This document shows positions 42,183-50,617 of a DNA stretch of 64,000 nucleotides, piece after piece (positions within the stretch are counted from its first letter, which is position 1; each line of letters starts with the position of its first letter). Under the pieces are notes generated by a model that saw only the letters and a list, made by a program, of their open reading frames with translations, was not told the origin of the DNA and did not search any database. Source of the DNA: Phreatobacter sp964587395. Lineage in GTDB: Bacteria > Pseudomonadota > Alphaproteobacteria > Rhizobiales > Phreatobacteraceae. The translations under genes and the position numbers were made by a program. The stretch is taken from the NCBI GenBank assembly GCA_964587395.1, contig CAZPMD010000010.1, positions 3,510 to 67,509 of the forward strand, given 5' to 3'.

Positions 42183-42349
42183 TGCGTCCTTCGAGGCTCG
42201 CTGGGCTCGCACCTCGGGATGAGGAGGGGTGAGCCTGGCATCTCTGCCGACCTCGTCGCGCCTGGTGCAGGATACCAACGCCCCTCATCCTGAGGTGCGA
42301 GCCCGGGCGATGCGGCAGCATCGTCCGGAGGCGAGCCTCGAAGGACGCA
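42183..42349. repeat. Extragenic palindromic repeat between pcaD and pcaC
   Basis: Two facing copies of one unit. The left copy (42183-42230) contains GTCCTTCGAGGCTCGC and CTCGCACCTCGGGATGAGG. The right copy (42281-42349) contains CCTCATCCTGAGGTGCGAGC and GCGAGCCTCGAAGGACGCA, in opposite order and orientation. This unit is a familiar dispersed palindromic element of Hyphomicrobiales genomes. It separates two genes otherwise expected to be adjacent. Confidence 0.75.
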
Positions 42350-42400
42350 CTTTCGCCAATGCAGGTGGGTCCCTGCCCCGCAAACACCAGGAGTACTTCC

Positions 42401-42787
42401 ATGGACGAGAAAGACCGCTTCGAGAAGGGACTCGCCGTGCGCCGCGCGGTGCTCGGCGATGCCCATGTCGACCGCTCGCTTGCCGGCCGCGACGGATTCT
42501 CCACCGAGTTCCAGGACCTCATCACCCGCTACGCATGGGGCGAGATCTGGACGCGGCCGGGACTTGAGCGAAAGACCCGCAGCTATCTCGTCCTTGCCAT
42601 CTGCGCCGCGCTCGGACGCTGGGAGGAATTCCGTCTGCATTGCCGTGCGTCGTTCGCGAACGGCGTGACGACGGACGACATCAAGGAGGTCATCCTGCAG
42701 ATCGCCATCTATGCCGGCGTCCCCGCCGCCAACACGGCGATGAAGGAGGCGAAGGAGGTCTTCGCCGAGCTCGGCATCAAGACCTGA
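42401..42787 (+). CDS. pcaC: 4-carboxymuconolactone decarboxylase
   Basis: A 128-aa CMD-family protein. It has RYAWGEIWTRPGLERKTRS, LVLAICAALGRWEEFRLHCR and the loop GVTTDDIKEVILQIAIYAGVPAANTAM, the standard PcaC layout. It decarboxylates gamma-carboxymuconolactone to beta-ketoadipate enol-lactone, the substrate of PcaD encoded just upstream. The ATG at 42401 follows CAGGAG. It is separated from pcaD by a palindromic repeat. Confidence 0.92.
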   Translation: MDEKDRFEKGLAVRRAVLGDAHVDRSLAGRDGFSTEFQDLITRYAWGEIWTRPGLERKTRSYLVLAICAALGRWEEFRLHCRASFANGVTTDDIKEVILQIAIYAGVPAANTAMKEAKEVFAELGIKT

Positions 42788-42805
42788 GCCGCAGGTCTCC
42801 GGTCG

Positions 42806-43249
42806 CTAGATGTCCGCGAAGACCTCGAGCAGATTGCCGTCGGGATCGCGGAAGAACAGCGTCCGGTGCCCGAAACTCTGGTCGGTCGGCGGCTCGACCA
42901 GCTCGACCCCGTTCCGCACCAGTTCGGCGGCGCAACGGTCGACGTCCGGCGCCGACACCTTGAAGGCGAGCTGGAGCGAGGCGCTGCCCGCCGGTGTCGG
43001 CGGATCGCCGGCCACGCGCGACGGTCGGGCGAGCGTCAGGACATTGCCGCCCACCCGGTACTCGATCCAGTTGGGCGCTAGTTCGCGCTCGAGCGGGAAG
43101 CCCATGATACGTTCGTAGAAATCACGCATCGCGGCCATGTCGCGCACGAAGACGACCGTGTAGTCGATCGCCTTGATGCCGCGGAACGCCGATGGCGGAG
43201 TGGATCCGGCTTCGCTCAAGGCGGCCTCCGTCGATGACCTTGCGGCCAC
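42806..43249 (-). CDS. VOC/glyoxalase family protein
   Basis: A 147-aa single-module VOC protein. GIKAIDYTVVFVRDMAAMRDFYERIMGFPL is the opening beta-alpha-beta unit and GHRTLFFRDPDGNLLEVFADI the C-terminal unit with the metal-ligand Glu. Enzymes of this type act on small metabolites (dioxygenase, lyase or resistance roles). The exact role is unknown. It converges on pcaC with 18 bp between stops. Confidence 0.85.
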   Translation of the reverse strand: MAARSSTEAALSEAGSTPPSAFRGIKAIDYTVVFVRDMAAMRDFYERIMGFPLERELAPNWIEYRVGGNVLTLARPSRVAGDPPTPAGSASLQLAFKVSAPDVDRCAAELVRNGVELVEPPTDQSFGHRTLFFRDPDGNLLEVFADI

Positions 43250-43288
43250 ATCGCAACGTCCTGCAGAGCAGCGCCCGGCGCAGGCCGC

Positions 43289-43816
43289 TCAGCGCGGAAT
43301 CGGGCGATAGGCGCGGTCGAAATAGGCGAGCGCCGCACCCGCCGGCCCGATCCTGACAGCCTCGACCTGACCGATGACGATGTGATGCGTCGCCATGGCG
43401 CGCATCTCGACGAGCCGGCAGTCGAAGCTGACCAGCGCCGAATCGAGCGTCGGCGATCCCGTCGCGAGCGGCGTCCAGTGCCCCTCGCGGAAGCGTTCGG
43501 CACCGGTGAGGCCGCGCCGGCCGGCGAAGGTCTCGGCGAGAGTCTCGGCGCCGGCGGGCAGAGCGTTGACGGCAAACACGCCGTTGGCTTCGATCAGCGC
43601 GCCATTGGCCGACTTGCGGTTGAGGCAGACGAGGAGCATCGGCGGGTCGTCGGAGACCGAGGCCACGGCAATGGCGGTGAAGCCGCTGATACCGGCGGGT
43701 CCCCCCGTGGTGATCACGTGCACATGCCCGGCAACGTGGGCCATGCCGTCCCGATAGGCCTGCGGGGTTGCCGCCAGCACGCCGGGGATCATCGAGCGGT
43801 TCGTTCCACCGTCCAT
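43289..43816 (-). CDS. Flavin reductase family protein
   Basis: A 175-aa FMN-binding flavin reductase domain (HpaC/RutF-like): HVAGHVHVITTGGPAGISGFTAIAVASVSDDPPMLLVCLNR, then FAVNALPAGAETLAETFAG. It supplies reduced flavin to a two-component monooxygenase; no obvious partner is adjacent. The ATG at 43816 sits under a plausible promoter (TTGGCT-18-TATATC, minus strand). The upstream 265 bp are shared with the divergent liv operon. Confidence 0.88.
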   Translation of the reverse strand: MDGGTNRSMIPGVLAATPQAYRDGMAHVAGHVHVITTGGPAGISGFTAIAVASVSDDPPMLLVCLNRKSANGALIEANGVFAVNALPAGAETLAETFAGRRGLTGAERFREGHWTPLATGSPTLDSALVSFDCRLVEMRAMATHHIVIGQVEAVRIGPAGAALAYFDRAYRPIPR

Positions 43817-43834
43817 CCGGGTGTCCTCTGTTCC

Positions 43835-43895
43835 ATCAACGATATAGGCCCGTTGTGGGTCCCGAGCCAATGCGTGCCTCTGAACTCTCGTTGAT
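43835..43895 (-). promoter_or_regulatory. Candidate promoter and 8-bp inverted repeat upstream of flavin reductase
   Basis: On the minus strand TTGGCT (43870-43865) and TATATC (43846-43841) are 18 bp apart. ATCAACGA (43835-43842), overlapping the -10, is inversely repeated as TCGTTGAT at 43888-43895. The flanking repeats could be an operator. Confidence 0.4.
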
Positions 43896-44081
43896 TAAGG
43901 TTGAGGACACCCCTTCCGCGCCCGTGTGAATAATTGCCGGGCCGCCATTGTGAGTTATTCGGGCGCTTGCTACCGATAGTGCGCTGGGTCCGCCGGACGA
44001 ACCGCTCGCAGAGGTGGTCGGCGTCGGGTGCCATCGCGGCGCTATCCCGCGCCGTAGGGGAAATCATGGGAAGGTGGCGGC

Positions 44082-44999
44082 ATGGAAGTCTTCTTCCAGC
44101 AGCTGATCAATGGCGTCACGCTGGGATCGATCTACGGTCTCATCGCCATCGGCTACACGATGGTCTTCGGCATCATCGGCATGGTGAACTTCTCCCATGG
44201 CGATGTCTTCATGGTCTCCACCTTCATCGCGCTCATCGCCCTGATGGTCCTGACGACGTGGCTCGGTGTCGGCTCCATCCTCATTGCGCTGATGATCGTG
44301 CTCATCATCGCCATGGTCTTCACCTCGCTGATCAGCTGGACGATCGAGCGCGTGGCCTACAGGCCGTTGCGCGGCTCCTTCCGCCTGGCCCCGCTGATCT
44401 CCGCCATCGGCATGTCGATCGTGCTGTCGAACTTCGTCCAGGTGGCGCAGGGCCCGCGCAACAAGGCGATCGATCCGATCCTCAACAACGTCTTCGTGCT
44501 GTCGGCCGCCGGCGGCTACCAGGTGACGCTCTCCTACAAGCAGATCCTCATCGTCGTGGTCACCGTGGCACTGTTGGCGGTGTTCTGGTGGGTCGTCGCC
44601 AAGACCCCGCTCGGCCGCGCCCAGCGCGCCTGTGAGCAGGACCGCAAGATGGCCGCCCTGCTCGGCGTCGACGTCGACCGCACCATCTCCGTCACCTTCG
44701 TGATGGGCGCCGCGCTCGCCGCCGTCGCCGGCACGCTCTACCTCGTCTACTACGGCGTGGTGAACTTCTCCGACGGCTTCACGCCGGGGGTGAAGGCCTT
44801 CACCGCGGCAGTGCTGGGGGGCATCGGCTCGCTGCCCGGCGCGGTGCTGGGAGGCCTCCTCATCGGCCTCATCGAGGTGTTCTGGTCGGCCTATTTCTCC
44901 GTCGAATACAAGGACGTCGCCGCCTTCTCCATCCTGGCCATCGTCCTCATCTTCATGCCGCAGGGCATCCTCGGTCGCCCCGACGTCGAGAAGGTCTGA
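44082..44999 (+). CDS. livH: Branched-chain amino acid ABC transporter permease LivH
   Basis: A 305-aa permease with eight or so TM helices. It has QQLINGVTLGSIYGLIAIGYTMVFGIIGMVNFSHGD at the start, ERVAYRPLRGSFRLAPLISAIGMS in the middle and FTAAVLGGIGSLPGAVLGGLLIG at the end, all LivH hallmarks. It forms the membrane channel with LivM. It is the first gene of livHMGF and is followed by livM after four bases. Confidence 0.95.
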   Translation: MEVFFQQLINGVTLGSIYGLIAIGYTMVFGIIGMVNFSHGDVFMVSTFIALIALMVLTTWLGVGSILIALMIVLIIAMVFTSLISWTIERVAYRPLRGSFRLAPLISAIGMSIVLSNFVQVAQGPRNKAIDPILNNVFVLSAAGGYQVTLSYKQILIVVVTVALLAVFWWVVAKTPLGRAQRACEQDRKMAALLGVDVDRTISVTFVMGAALAAVAGTLYLVYYGVVNFSDGFTPGVKAFTAAVLGGIGSLPGAVLGGLLIGLIEVFWSAYFSVEYKDVAAFSILAIVLIFMPQGILGRPDVEKV

Positions 45000-45003
45000 T
45001 CGC

Positions 45004-46437
45004 GTGACGACAGCTTCCGAACCGTCCACTGCGTCGGCCGCCAGCGCCCAGCCGCCGGTCACGCGCGCCCTGAAGGACGCCCTCTTCTCCGCCATCATCG
45101 CGCTCGGCGTGTTCGGGCCCCTGCTCGCCTTCAAGACGACGCAGGACATGCAGAACCGCCTCATCGTCGAGGCGCGCTACGATCTCATCGCGCTCGTCGT
45201 GCTCATCGTCGGCGTCGGGCGTTTCCTCATCTCGCTGTGGATGGCGAGAGTACGCCCCGAGACGACATCGGCGATCGGCACCCACCTGGTGTGGGGCCTG
45301 ATTCCGCCGAGCCTGCGGGTCGTCATCCGTAACGGCCTGCCGCCGGCGGCCCTTGTCGCACTGTTCGTCTATCCGATGATGATCCTGTCGCTGACCGGCG
45401 GCTCCGGCGCGCTGAAGTGGATCGACAATTTCGGCATCCAGATCCTCATCTACGTGATGCTGGCCTGGGGCCTGAACATCGTCGTCGGCCTCGCCGGCCT
45501 TCTCGACCTCGGCTATGTCGCCTTCTATGCGGTCGGCGCCTATGCCTATGCCATCCTGGCGACGCAGGTGATCCCCGCCACCTTCCCCGGGCTCGGCATC
45601 TGGGCCTTCTGGATCTGCCTGCCGGTCGCCGGCCTGCTTGCCGCCTTCTGGGGGGTGCTGCTCGGTTTCCCGGTCTTGCGATTGCGAGGTGACTATCTCG
45701 CCATCGTCACACTGGCCTTTGGCGAAATCATCCGCCTCGTGCTCATCAACTGGACCGCCTTCTCGAACGGCTACGAGGGCATCTCGACCATCCCGCGGCC
45801 GTCCTTCTTCGGCGTCCCGTTCAACGCCTCCGACAAGGGTTTTGCGGCGACGTTCGGGCTGGAGTTCACCCCCGTCCACCGCACGATCTTCCTCTACTAC
45901 GTCATCGTCTGTCTGGCCCTCCTCACCGCCTGGGTGTCGAACCGCCTGCGCAAGCTGCCCGTTGGACGCGCCTGGGAAGCGCTGCGCGAGGACGAGATCG
46001 CCTGCCGCTCGCTCGGCATCAACACCGTCAACACCAAGCTGACCGCCTTCGCCATCGGCGCCATGTTCGGCGGCTTCGCCGGCTCGTTCTTCGCGGCGCG
46101 CCAGGGCTTCATCTCGCCCGAGAGCTTCACCTTCATGGAGTCGGCGGTGATCCTCGCCATCGTCGTGCTGGGTGGCATGGGATCGCTGGTCGGTACCGCC
46201 ATCGCCGCGGTGGCAATGATCGGCGGCACGGAACTCCTGCGCGAGCTCGACTGGATGAAGGCGATCTTCGGCAAGGACTTCGACCCGGTCCAGTACCGCA
46301 TGCTCATCTTCGGCCTCGCCATGGTCGTCATCATGATCTGGAAGCCGCGCGGCTTCGTCTCGACGCGCATGCCCACCGCCTTCCTGAAGAGCCGGCGCGC
46401 CGTCTCCTCCGACCACGTCAAGGAGGGCCACGGATGA
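45004..46437 (+). CDS. livM: Branched-chain amino acid ABC transporter permease LivM
   Basis: A 477-aa permease, longer than usual because of an N-terminal cytoplasmic region and extra TM segments (about residues 1-130) before the core IQILIYVMLAWGLNIVVGLAGLLDLGYVAFYAVGAYAYA. Later motifs include LRGDYLAIVTLAFGEIIRLV and FFAARQGFISPESFTFMESA. The start is GTG 45004. It overlaps livG by four bases (ATGA). Confidence 0.95.
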   Translation: MTTASEPSTASAASAQPPVTRALKDALFSAIIALGVFGPLLAFKTTQDMQNRLIVEARYDLIALVVLIVGVGRFLISLWMARVRPETTSAIGTHLVWGLIPPSLRVVIRNGLPPAALVALFVYPMMILSLTGGSGALKWIDNFGIQILIYVMLAWGLNIVVGLAGLLDLGYVAFYAVGAYAYAILATQVIPATFPGLGIWAFWICLPVAGLLAAFWGVLLGFPVLRLRGDYLAIVTLAFGEIIRLVLINWTAFSNGYEGISTIPRPSFFGVPFNASDKGFAATFGLEFTPVHRTIFLYYVIVCLALLTAWVSNRLRKLPVGRAWEALREDEIACRSLGINTVNTKLTAFAIGAMFGGFAGSFFAARQGFISPESFTFMESAVILAIVVLGGMGSLVGTAIAAVAMIGGTELLRELDWMKAIFGKDFDPVQYRMLIFGLAMVVIMIWKPRGFVSTRMPTAFLKSRRAVSSDHVKEGHG

Positions 46438-47267
46438 GCGATGCGATCCTCACCGTCGAACACCTGACGATGCGCTTCGGCGGCCTCACTGCCGTCAACG
46501 ACCTGTCCTTCGAGGCCCGGCGCGGCGACATCACCGCCGTGATCGGCCCGAACGGCGCCGGCAAGACCACCGTCTTCAACTGCATCACCGGGTTCTACAA
46601 GCCGAGCCAGGGCCGCATCGTCATGCGCCATGCCGGTGGCGGCGAGCAGTATCTCGAGCGCCTGCCCGACTTCCGCATCGCCCAGGAGGCGAAGGTCGCA
46701 CGCACCTTCCAGAACATCCGCCTGTTCTCGGGCATGACCGTGCTGGAGAACCTGCTGGTGGCCCAGCACAACCCACTGATGACGGCCTCCGCCTGGTCGA
46801 TCGGCGGCATTCTCGGCCTGCCGACCTATGCCCGGGCCGAGAAGGCCGCGATCGAGAAGGCAGCCTACTGGCTGGACAAGACCGGGCTGACCGACCGCGC
46901 CGACGATCCGGCCGGTGATCTCTCCTATGGCCCGCAGCGGGCGCTGGAGATCGCCCGCGCCATGTGCACGGAGCCGGAGCTTCTCTGTCTCGACGAGCCC
47001 GCCGCCGGCCTCAATCCGCGCGAGAGCCTCGTCCTCAACGACCTCCTGCGCTTCATCCGCCGGGAGCACGGCACGTCGCTGCTGCTGATCGAGCATGACA
47101 TGAGCGTCGTGATGGAGATCTCCGACCACGTCGTCGTTCTCGACTACGGCATCAAGATCTCCGACGGCACGCCGGCGGAAGTGCGCGAGGACCCCAAGGT
47201 CATCGCCGCCTATCTCGGGGTCGACGATTCCGAGGTGGAAAAGGTCGAGGCGGAGGTGGGCATTTGA
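46434..47267 (+). CDS. livG: Branched-chain amino acid ABC transporter ATPase LivG
   Basis: A 277-aa ABC ATPase. Walker A is IGPNGAGKTTVFNCITGF, the signature region DLSYGPQRALEIARAM (LSYG variant of LSGGQ), Walker B LLCLDEPAAGLNPRE, H-loop LLIEHDMSVVMEISDH. The FQNIRLFSGMTVLENLLVAQH segment is typical of LivG. It pairs with LivF to drive the transporter. It overlaps livM at its start and livF at its end. Confidence 0.95.
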   Translation: MSDAILTVEHLTMRFGGLTAVNDLSFEARRGDITAVIGPNGAGKTTVFNCITGFYKPSQGRIVMRHAGGGEQYLERLPDFRIAQEAKVARTFQNIRLFSGMTVLENLLVAQHNPLMTASAWSIGGILGLPTYARAEKAAIEKAAYWLDKTGLTDRADDPAGDLSYGPQRALEIARAMCTEPELLCLDEPAAGLNPRESLVLNDLLRFIRREHGTSLLLIEHDMSVVMEISDHVVVLDYGIKISDGTPAEVREDPKVIAAYLGVDDSEVEKVEAEVGI

Positions 47268-47986
47268 CGGCGCTTCTCACCGCCCGCGGCGTCGAGACCT
47301 TCTACGGCTCGATCCAGGCCCTCAAGGGCATCGACATCGATGTCGCCAAGGGCGAGATCGTCACGCTGATCGGTGCCAACGGCGCCGGCAAGTCGACACT
47401 GATGATGACCATCTGCGGCTCGCCCCAGGCGCGCCGCGGCACCATCGTCTATGACGGACAGGACATCACGCGGCTGCCGACGCACCTGATCATGCGCATG
47501 GGCATCGCCCAGTCGCCCGAGGGCCGCCGCATCTTCCCGCGCATGTCGGTCTTTGAGAACCTCCAGATGGGAGCGTCCCTCACCGACCCGGCCTTCTTCG
47601 ACGACGACCTCGAGAAGGTCTTCGCCCTCTTCCCGCGCCTGAAGGAGCGGCGCGACCAGCGCGGCGGCACCCTGTCCGGTGGCGAGCAGCAGATGCTGGC
47701 CATCGCCCGCGCCCTGATGAGCCGGCCGAAGCTGCTTCTGCTCGACGAGCCCTCGCTTGGCCTCGCCCCGCTCATCGTCGCAGGCATCTTCAATGCCATC
47801 CGCGAGCTCAACCGCAAGGAAGGCCTCACCGTCTTCCTCGTCGAGCAGAACGCCTATCACGCGCTGAAACTCGCCCATCGCGGCTATGTGCTGGTCAACG
47901 GCACCGTCACCATGGCCGGCACCGGGCAGGAGTTGCTCGCCCGCGAGGAGGTCCGCGCCGCCTATCTCGAGGGAGGACGCCACTGA
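47264..47986 (+). CDS. livF: Branched-chain amino acid ABC transporter ATPase LivF
   Basis: A 240-aa ABC ATPase with Walker A IGANGAGKSTLMMTI, signature LSGGEQQMLAIARALM, Walker B LLLLDEPSLGLAPLIV and H-loop FLVEQNAYHALKLAHRGYVL; GRRIFPRMSVFENLQMGA is a LivF marker. The start is TTG 47264, overlapping the livG stop by four bases. Its stop overlaps the next gene by one base (TGATG). Confidence 0.95.
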   Translation: MTALLTARGVETFYGSIQALKGIDIDVAKGEIVTLIGANGAGKSTLMMTICGSPQARRGTIVYDGQDITRLPTHLIMRMGIAQSPEGRRIFPRMSVFENLQMGASLTDPAFFDDDLEKVFALFPRLKERRDQRGGTLSGGEQQMLAIARALMSRPKLLLLDEPSLGLAPLIVAGIFNAIRELNRKEGLTVFLVEQNAYHALKLAHRGYVLVNGTVTMAGTGQELLAREEVRAAYLEGGRH

Positions 47987-48363
47987 TGCAGGGCATTCTC
48001 TACGAGGAACCGTCCGTCTGGCTGTTCCTGCTCGTCACGCTCATTCTCGGCGGTGGCCTCGCCTGGATGACCGGCAAGGCCTGCGCCGAGACCTGGCGCG
48101 ACGTGCCGCAGACCATCGTCTATCTCCTGATTCTTGGCCTGGCCGTGCGCTTCGCCCATTTCGCCCTGTTCGAAGGCACTCTCCTGTCGCTGCGCTACTA
48201 CATCATCGACACCATCGTGGTGACGGCGATCGGGCTCCTGGGCTGGCGCATGACCCGGGCCGGACAAATGGCCAACCAGTACTGGTGGCTCTACGAACGC
48301 ACCGGCCCGCTCACCTGGGCGGAAAGGCCGGCCCCCCTGTCCTCCCCTCCGGACAAAACCTGA
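47986..48363 (+). CDS. DUF6867-type membrane protein of the liv operon
   Basis: A 125-aa membrane protein with three or four TM segments: VWLFLLVTLILGGGLAWMTG, TIVYLLILGLAVRFAHFALF, YYIIDTIVVTAIGLLGWRM. It ends with NQYWWLYERTGPLTWAER. The same small gene follows livF in many Hyphomicrobiales, which supports a role with this transporter, but none is known. The one-base overlap with livF indicates coupled translation. Confidence 0.82.
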   Translation: MQGILYEEPSVWLFLLVTLILGGGLAWMTGKACAETWRDVPQTIVYLLILGLAVRFAHFALFEGTLLSLRYYIIDTIVVTAIGLLGWRMTRAGQMANQYWWLYERTGPLTWAERPAPLSSPPDKT

Positions 48364-48437
48364 TGTCGCATCGGTTGCCTCCGGATGGGCTGACAAGTCC
48401 CCGAAAAGGGTGTTCGATCCCCGCAAGGACGGCTCAA

Positions 48438-48455
48438 GCCGCCCTCCGCGGCGGC
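48438..48455 (+). other. Hairpin upstream of livK
   Basis: GCCGCC (48438-48443) and GGCGGC (48450-48455) around a six-base loop, in the 130-bp gap between the DUF6867-type gene and livK. No T run follows. It may protect or separate the abundant livK message from the upstream part. Confidence 0.3.
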
Positions 48456-48493
48456 CTCGGCCACCACGTGACCCCACTTGGGAAGGATGAGAG

Positions 48494-49612
48494 ATGAAGA
48501 CAAAACTCCTCGCCGGGCTGACGCTCGGTCTGGGTCTGGCCATGGCGGTTCCCGCCCAGGCGCAGATCCGTCTCGGTGTCGCCGGCCCGATCACGGGTCC
48601 GAACGCATCGTTCGGCGCCCAGTTGCGCAACGGTGTCGAGCAGGCCGTTGAGGACATCAATGCGGCCGGTGGCATTCTCGGCCAGCGCATCACCCTCGCG
48701 GTCGGTGACGACGTCTCCGACCCCCGCCAGGGCGTCAGCGTCGCCAACAAGTTCATCGGCGACGGCATCCGCTTCGTCGTCGGCCACTTCAACTCCGGCG
48801 TGACCATGCCGGCCTCGGAAGTCTATGCCGAGAACGGCGCAGTCTTCATCACGCCCTCGGCCACCAATCCGCGCATCACCGAGCGTGGCCTGTGGAACGC
48901 CTTCCGCACCTGCGGCCGTGACGACCAGCAGGGGGCCGTTGCCGCCGCCTATCTGGTGCGCAACTACGCCGGCAAGCGCGTCGCCATCGTTCATGACAAG
49001 ACGACCTACGGGAAAGGCCTCGCCGACGAAACGCAGAAGGCGATGAACGCCGCCGGCCTCAAGGAAGTCATCTACGAAGGCGTCAACACCGGCGAGAAGG
49101 ACTTCTCGGCGCTGATCTCCAAGCTGAAGGCCGCCAATGTCGACATCGTCTACTGGGGCGGCCTGCACACCGAGGGCGGTCTGATCGTCCGCCAGATGCG
49201 CGACCAGGGCATGACCGCGCCGATGATGTCCGGTGACGGCATCGCCGACAACGAGTTCGCCGCCATCGCCGGCCCCGGCGCCGTCGGCACGCTCATGACC
49301 TTCCCGCCGGACCCGCGCAATCGTCCCGAGGCGCGCACCATCGTGGAGAAGTTCCGCACCGCCCGTCGCTTCGAGCCTCAGGCCTACACGCTCTACAGCT
49401 ATGCCGCCGTGCAGATCTTCCAGCAGGCAGCGGTCGCTACCAACTCGCTCGACCCGAAGAAGATCGCCGAGTTCATGCGGACCGGCCACGTCTTCAAGAC
49501 GGTGATCGGCGACATCTCCTACGACAAGAAGGGCGACATCACCCGCGCCGACTACGTCACCTACACGTGGCGCGCCGGCCCGGACGGCAAGGTCTCCTAC
49601 TTCGAGAACTGA
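48494..49612 (+). CDS. livK: Branched-chain amino acid ABC transporter substrate-binding protein
   Basis: A 372-aa periplasmic binding protein (Leu/Ile/Val-binding type I fold). The signal peptide is MKTKLLAGLTLGLGLAMAVPAQA. It is followed by IRLGVAGPITGPNASFGAQ and INAAGGILGQRI, then KFIGDGIRFVVGHFNSG and VAIVHDKTTYGKGLADE. It delivers branched-chain or related amino acids to LivHM. It ends the operon and is followed by a strong terminator. The exact ligand cannot be read from sequence. Confidence 0.94.
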   Translation: MKTKLLAGLTLGLGLAMAVPAQAQIRLGVAGPITGPNASFGAQLRNGVEQAVEDINAAGGILGQRITLAVGDDVSDPRQGVSVANKFIGDGIRFVVGHFNSGVTMPASEVYAENGAVFITPSATNPRITERGLWNAFRTCGRDDQQGAVAAAYLVRNYAGKRVAIVHDKTTYGKGLADETQKAMNAAGLKEVIYEGVNTGEKDFSALISKLKAANVDIVYWGGLHTEGGLIVRQMRDQGMTAPMMSGDGIADNEFAAIAGPGAVGTLMTFPPDPRNRPEARTIVEKFRTARRFEPQAYTLYSYAAVQIFQQAAVATNSLDPKKIAEFMRTGHVFKTVIGDISYDKKGDITRADYVTYTWRAGPDGKVSYFEN

Positions 49613-49649
49613 TGCCCCGGCCGTGGCTCTGACGCCCCCGACATCAAGC

Positions 49650-49677
49650 CCGCCCGGAGCGATCCGGGCGGTTTTTT
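49650..49677 (+). terminator. Rho-independent terminator after livK
   Basis: Arms CCGCCCGG (49650-49657) and CCGGGCGG (49664-49671) around AGCGAT, followed by six T. It ends the liv operon. Confidence 0.9.
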
Positions 49678-49762
49678 CGTGGATGAGATGGCCCGAGGGG
49701 CCGCACCCCTCAGCACCGGATCCAGGCTGACACAGATGGGGCGGCCGGCGCCGCCGCGGCGA

Positions 49763-50497
49763 TCAGCCGATCGACCCGAGCGCCGGGAAAGTCTCCAGCA
49801 GCCAGAAGGCCACGGTCGACATCTTGCCGGTCAGGAAGGCGAGGCCCGTGAGGACGAGCAGGCCGCCCATCACCATCTCCACGACGCGCAGGCGGTGGCG
49901 GATGGCGGCAGCAAACCGCAGGAAGGGCTTGATGGCGAAGGCCGCCAGCACGAAGGGAATGCCGAGGCCGAGGGAATAGACGGCCAGCAGGCCCGCGCCC
50001 TTGTGGATGGTTACTTCCGAGGCCGCCACGGCCAGGATCGCCGCCAGAACGGGGCCGATGCAGGGCGTCCAGCCGAAGGCGAAGGCAAGCCCCATGAGAT
50101 AGGCGCCGACCGGGCCGGCCTTCGGCGGCGCCATGTCGATCTTCGCCTGCCGGTAGAGCAGCGGAATGCGGAACAGGCCGAGGAAGTGCAGGCCCATGAT
50201 GATGATGACCACGCCCGCCACCATCGACAGCGAGGCCGAGTAGACGCGGACATAGTGGCCGATCATCGAGGCCGAGGCGCCCATGGCCACGAAGACGGTC
50301 GAGAAGCCGGCCACGAAGACCAGCGCCAGCAGCACCGCCCGCCGGACGAGGGCCGGATTCGCCTCGGTGTCGGCGAGATCATCCAGCGTTGCGCCGGTCA
50401 GATAGACCAGATAGGGCGGCACCAGCGGCAGGACGCAGGGCGACAGGAAGCTCACGAGGCCCGCGATCAGGGCCGCGGTGAGAGTGACGTCGGGCAT
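49763..50497 (-). CDS. ccdA: Cytochrome c biogenesis protein CcdA
   Basis: A 244-aa six-TM thiol-disulfide transporter. Both redox cysteines of the CcdA/DsbD family are present, in SFLSPCVLPLVPPYL (TM1) and FGWTPCIGPVLAAIL (TM4). It moves electrons from cytoplasmic thioredoxin to periplasmic thioredoxin-like proteins for heme attachment to cytochrome c. No ccm genes are adjacent. It is divergent from the P1 peptidase gene. Confidence 0.93.
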   Translation of the reverse strand: MPDVTLTAALIAGLVSFLSPCVLPLVPPYLVYLTGATLDDLADTEANPALVRRAVLLALVFVAGFSTVFVAMGASASMIGHYVRVYSASLSMVAGVVIIIMGLHFLGLFRIPLLYRQAKIDMAPPKAGPVGAYLMGLAFAFGWTPCIGPVLAAILAVAASEVTIHKGAGLLAVYSLGLGIPFVLAAFAIKPFLRFAAAIRHRLRVVEMVMGGLLVLTGLAFLTGKMSTVAFWLLETFPALGSIG

Positions 50498-50617
50498 TCA
50501 CGTTCCGCCATGTGCGCGGCCAGCCGCCGCAGTCCAGCCATTCCGTTTCCTCTATATGTCCGGCGGGCCGAGCGGAAGCGTTGACATGTCCCAATCGCAC
50601 AGGCGTGATCCGCCGTG

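Noticed and set aside
42183..42349. CRISPR array or transposon ends at the pcaD-pcaC repeat
   Set aside because: Only two facing copies without regular spacers, target duplications or a transposase gene.
44064..46431. Long minus-strand frames opposite livH and livM
   Set aside because: They are Glu/Asp/His-rich mirror frames of hydrophobic permease codons, not proteins.
48438..48455. Terminator between the DUF6867-type gene and livK
   Set aside because: The hairpin has a 6-bp stem and no following T run, so termination is not supported.
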